DNA of 64,000 nucleotides from Candidatus Babelota bacterium (GTDB taxonomy: Bacteria > Babelota > Babeliae > Babelales > Vermiphilaceae): positions 19,022 through 83,021 of the forward strand of contig JAJCZC010000039.1 in NCBI GenBank assembly GCA_029262575.1. The letters run 5' to 3'. Under the pieces are notes generated by a model. That model made no database searches. It was not told where the DNA came from and saw nothing but the letters and a program-made list of their open reading frames with translations. How positions within the stretch are numbered: the stretch's first letter is position 1; each line of letters opens with the position of its first letter. The translations under genes and the position numbers were made by a program. Of this stretch, positions 62,647-64,000 are shown one piece after another.

Positions 62647-62672
62647 TCAAGTCAGGATTTATAAACGAGTCT

Positions 62673-63098
62673 TTATTTTAGTTCGTTTTTAACTCTGTTC
62701 ATTATCTCTTGCATGAGTTGATAATAGGCTGAAATATGTGATGCAATTTGTATGGCCACATTTTCACGGTAAGCATGAGATGTTAAGTTGCGATCATTTA
62801 TGGATGCGATGAGTTCTTTATATTGATCTTCGTTAATCAGGTACACGTCTAATGCTTGTTTTATCACCATTTTGGGGCTTGCAGGAACATCAAGGCCATG
62901 CTTAATGATTATGAACTCGCGTATTGTTTTCCAGAACATGTCGGTGCAATATTCAAATCGTTGTATTAATGAGTCGCGAAAAAAAATATAATCTTCATGG
63001 TCTTCGGGGGTTTGCTGGTTTTTAAGTAGGGCGAGCTTTAATGTTTGAAGTGCTTTTTCGAAATTATCTATTTTATTGATGACTTTTTCTTTGCCCAT
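62673..63098 (-). CDS. hepT: HepT-type HEPN toxin
   Basis: 141 residues, all-helical, of the HI0074/HEPN family. Its catalytic motif is RNLTSHAY, exactly R-x4-H-x-Y, in which the Tyr is the site modified by the partner MntA in characterised systems. HepT proteins are ribonucleases. It overlaps the upstream nucleotidyltransferase gene by 31 bases, so the pair is translated together. Confidence 0.9.
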   Translation of the reverse strand: MGKEKVINKIDNFEKALQTLKLALLKNQQTPEDHEDYIFFRDSLIQRFEYCTDMFWKTIREFIIIKHGLDVPASPKMVIKQALDVYLINEDQYKELIASINDRNLTSHAYRENVAIQIASHISAYYQLMQEIMNRVKNELK

Positions 63099-63385
63099 AA
63101 TATTCCTTTGCGTTCAATATCTTTTTTTAAGTCTTCGCCAATATTGTGAAAATCAATAATGTCAAAACTGTAGGGCATATTTGATGCATTAAGCATGTCT
63201 CGAACTTCGCCAATATCTAAACGATCAATTTTTGTGTTTGCATCTAGCGCAATATCATAATCCGATCGTGCATGATGTTGACCTGTAGCGCGTGATCCAA
63301 AAAGGTAAATATCTGCTTGCGGGATTAATGCGTGAATTACGTTAATGATTTTCTCTTTGATTTTTTCGTCGTTATTTATCTTCAT
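63068..63385 (-). CDS. mntA: MntA-type nucleotidyltransferase antitoxin
   Basis: 105 residues from the ATG ending at 63385; an upstream frame from 63451 is less likely. FGSRATGQHHARSDYDIAL gives GS-x10-D-x-D, the minimal nucleotidyltransferase motif of MntA antitoxins, which add AMP to HepT. It precedes and overlaps hepT. The pair lies between the two tail copies of the 61857 gene. Confidence 0.9.
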   Translation of the reverse strand: MKINNDEKIKEKIINVIHALIPQADIYLFGSRATGQHHARSDYDIALDANTKIDRLDIGEVRDMLNASNMPYSFDIIDFHNIGEDLKKDIERKGILWAKKKSSIK

Positions 63386-63452
63386 GTTCTTTAGGATAGC
63401 GCAATATGCTATGATTGAAAATAGATAGCGGAAAAACTTAAGTAAATGCAAC

Positions 63453-63600
63453 TTAGATGCATTATTTTGAAAAAGAACAGATCATTTCTGGCTTGGTCAA
63501 AAAAGATAATCGATTAAAATCCTGAGTTTTCGATATGTTATCGAAAGTATCGAAGGGGCGAAAAAGTTTATATAAAGATAGGCGCCCAGATTGAGCGCCC
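63453..63600 (+). pseudogene. tail copy 2 of the 84-codon gene, with terminator and inserted repeat
   Basis: The frame YFEKEQIISGLVKKDNRLK matches YFQKEEIVSGLIKKENRLK of the parent; all changes are conservative. The similarity continues to the parent's terminator (GGCGCCCA...GAGCGCC). About 46 bases at 63520-63565 interrupt it. That insert holds TCCTGAG at one end, GTATCGAAGG near the other and an internal TTTCGATA/TATCGAAA stem, all matching the 9758-9921 repeat arms. Confidence 0.85.
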
Positions 63601-63676
63601 AGTCTTAAAGCAAAATGGTTTTTTAACCTTTTGTGTTGCGACTTGGTTGGGGTATAAGCAGCTTAGTAGTATTGCC

Positions 63677-63979
63677 CTATATACCGTATGTATTGCCTGT
63701 ATTTATACCATGCGGACTACTTGTAGGGGACCACCTTGATACTTCATGTATTTTACCAGGATATTTTTTTTGTAGTTTGTTTACGCATGCAACATCGTGG
63801 TAGTAGCCGGGCGGGCAATTAAGGCCATTGCACACTGGATTTGAGCGTGCGCATTTTGCGAGTTCTTTGCTTGCTGCCCGGTCTGATGTATAATAAGTCA
63901 CTTGTGTTAAAGAAAATGAAACTGCTTGCACAGAGCCTATTGTTAAAATACCAAGCACGAATAATAATAGTTTCTTCAT
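63677..63979 (-). CDS. small exported protein (paralogue of 62162)
   Basis: 100 residues, signal peptide about 1-19 (SVQAVS), AAGG before the ATG. Five cysteines (KCARSNPVC, LNCPPG, VACVNKL) and the C-terminal block C-VNKLQKKYPGKI shared with the 62162 gene. The tail TSSPHGINTGNTYGI is Gly/Ser-rich. No family recognised. It is the last gene before the window end. Confidence 0.7.
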   Translation of the reverse strand: MKKLLLFVLGILTIGSVQAVSFSLTQVTYYTSDRAASKELAKCARSNPVCNGLNCPPGYYHDVACVNKLQKKYPGKIHEVSRWSPTSSPHGINTGNTYGI

Positions 63980-64000
63980 ATTTTTTCCTTTTTCTTGAAA

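Overview
The window reads as chromosome from a small-genome, AT-rich, Gram-negative-type bacterium living in or on a eukaryotic cell. My best guess is Candidatus Dependentiae (TM6). That placement is an inference from gene content, not from a marker phylogeny. The reasons are ordinary peptidoglycan and housekeeping genes (uppS, murG, a class A PBP, F0 ATPase a and c, rbfA, rpsU, tmk, holB-like, RNase P RNA) mixed with a very high density of genes for short or medium exported proteins. Many of those carry eukaryote-like modules: ankyrin repeats with a Skp1/BTB-like region, leucine-rich repeats, a J domain, a cPLA2-type phospholipase, a lipase-like hydrolase and an exported AAA+ ATPase. No tRNA, rRNA, insertion-sequence transposase or CRISPR array was seen.

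Layout. 1-2769: HAD hydrolase (cut by the window edge), membrane protein, uppS, gpsA. 2772-10556: accessory block with an exported phospholipase, two exported HAD paralogues, small membrane proteins, a PASTA protein, rnpB and two long inverted repeats. 10716-17406: class A PBP and a 1499-residue exported PEP-synthase-like protein. 17604-22046: small peptide, SbtA-type permease, and the operon DUF721/DciA-like, TPR, murG. 22120-24027: archease and rtcB, an RNA-repair pair. 24070-35506: exported effector-like block (ankyrin, LRR family, J domain, hydrolase, coiled coil, possible nuclease). 35533-40832: tmk and holB-like, acyl-CoA ligase, glycosyltransferase, metallo-beta-lactamase-fold phospholipase. 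41112-43916: three exported proteins. 44148-49766: acs and a DUF2339 membrane protein. 49801-55356: one minus-strand operon folC, atpI-like, atpB, a four-hairpin c subunit, glycosyltransferase, cysteine synthase. 55635-58154: tsaC, pilin, prepilin peptidase, rbfA, rpsU. 58370-64000: exported proteins, an outer-membrane barrel candidate, an amino-acid permease and an MntA/HepT toxin-antitoxin pair.

The most unusual pattern is a set of displaced gene tails. Short 5'-truncated copies of the 3' ends of gpsA, an exported HAD gene, rtcB, acs and an 84-codon gene lie in intergenic DNA, each separated from its intact parent by one accessory gene or gene pair. Most copies differ from the parent mainly at synonymous or conservative positions, and several keep a stop codon at the matching place. 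They look like ends of diverged homologues rather than neutrally decaying recent duplicates. One explanation is that accessory cassettes enter by recombination in the 3' ends of conserved genes and leave the old tail behind. The second striking item is an F-type c subunit of four fused hairpins in which one hairpin has glutamine in place of the ion-binding carboxylate.

Functionally, the exported phospholipase and hydrolase, the NAPE-PLD-like enzyme, the acyl-CoA ligase and acetyl-CoA synthetase would suit use of host lipids. The ankyrin/Skp1-like, LRR, J-domain and AAA+ proteins would suit manipulation of host protein turnover and folding. Both readings are inference.
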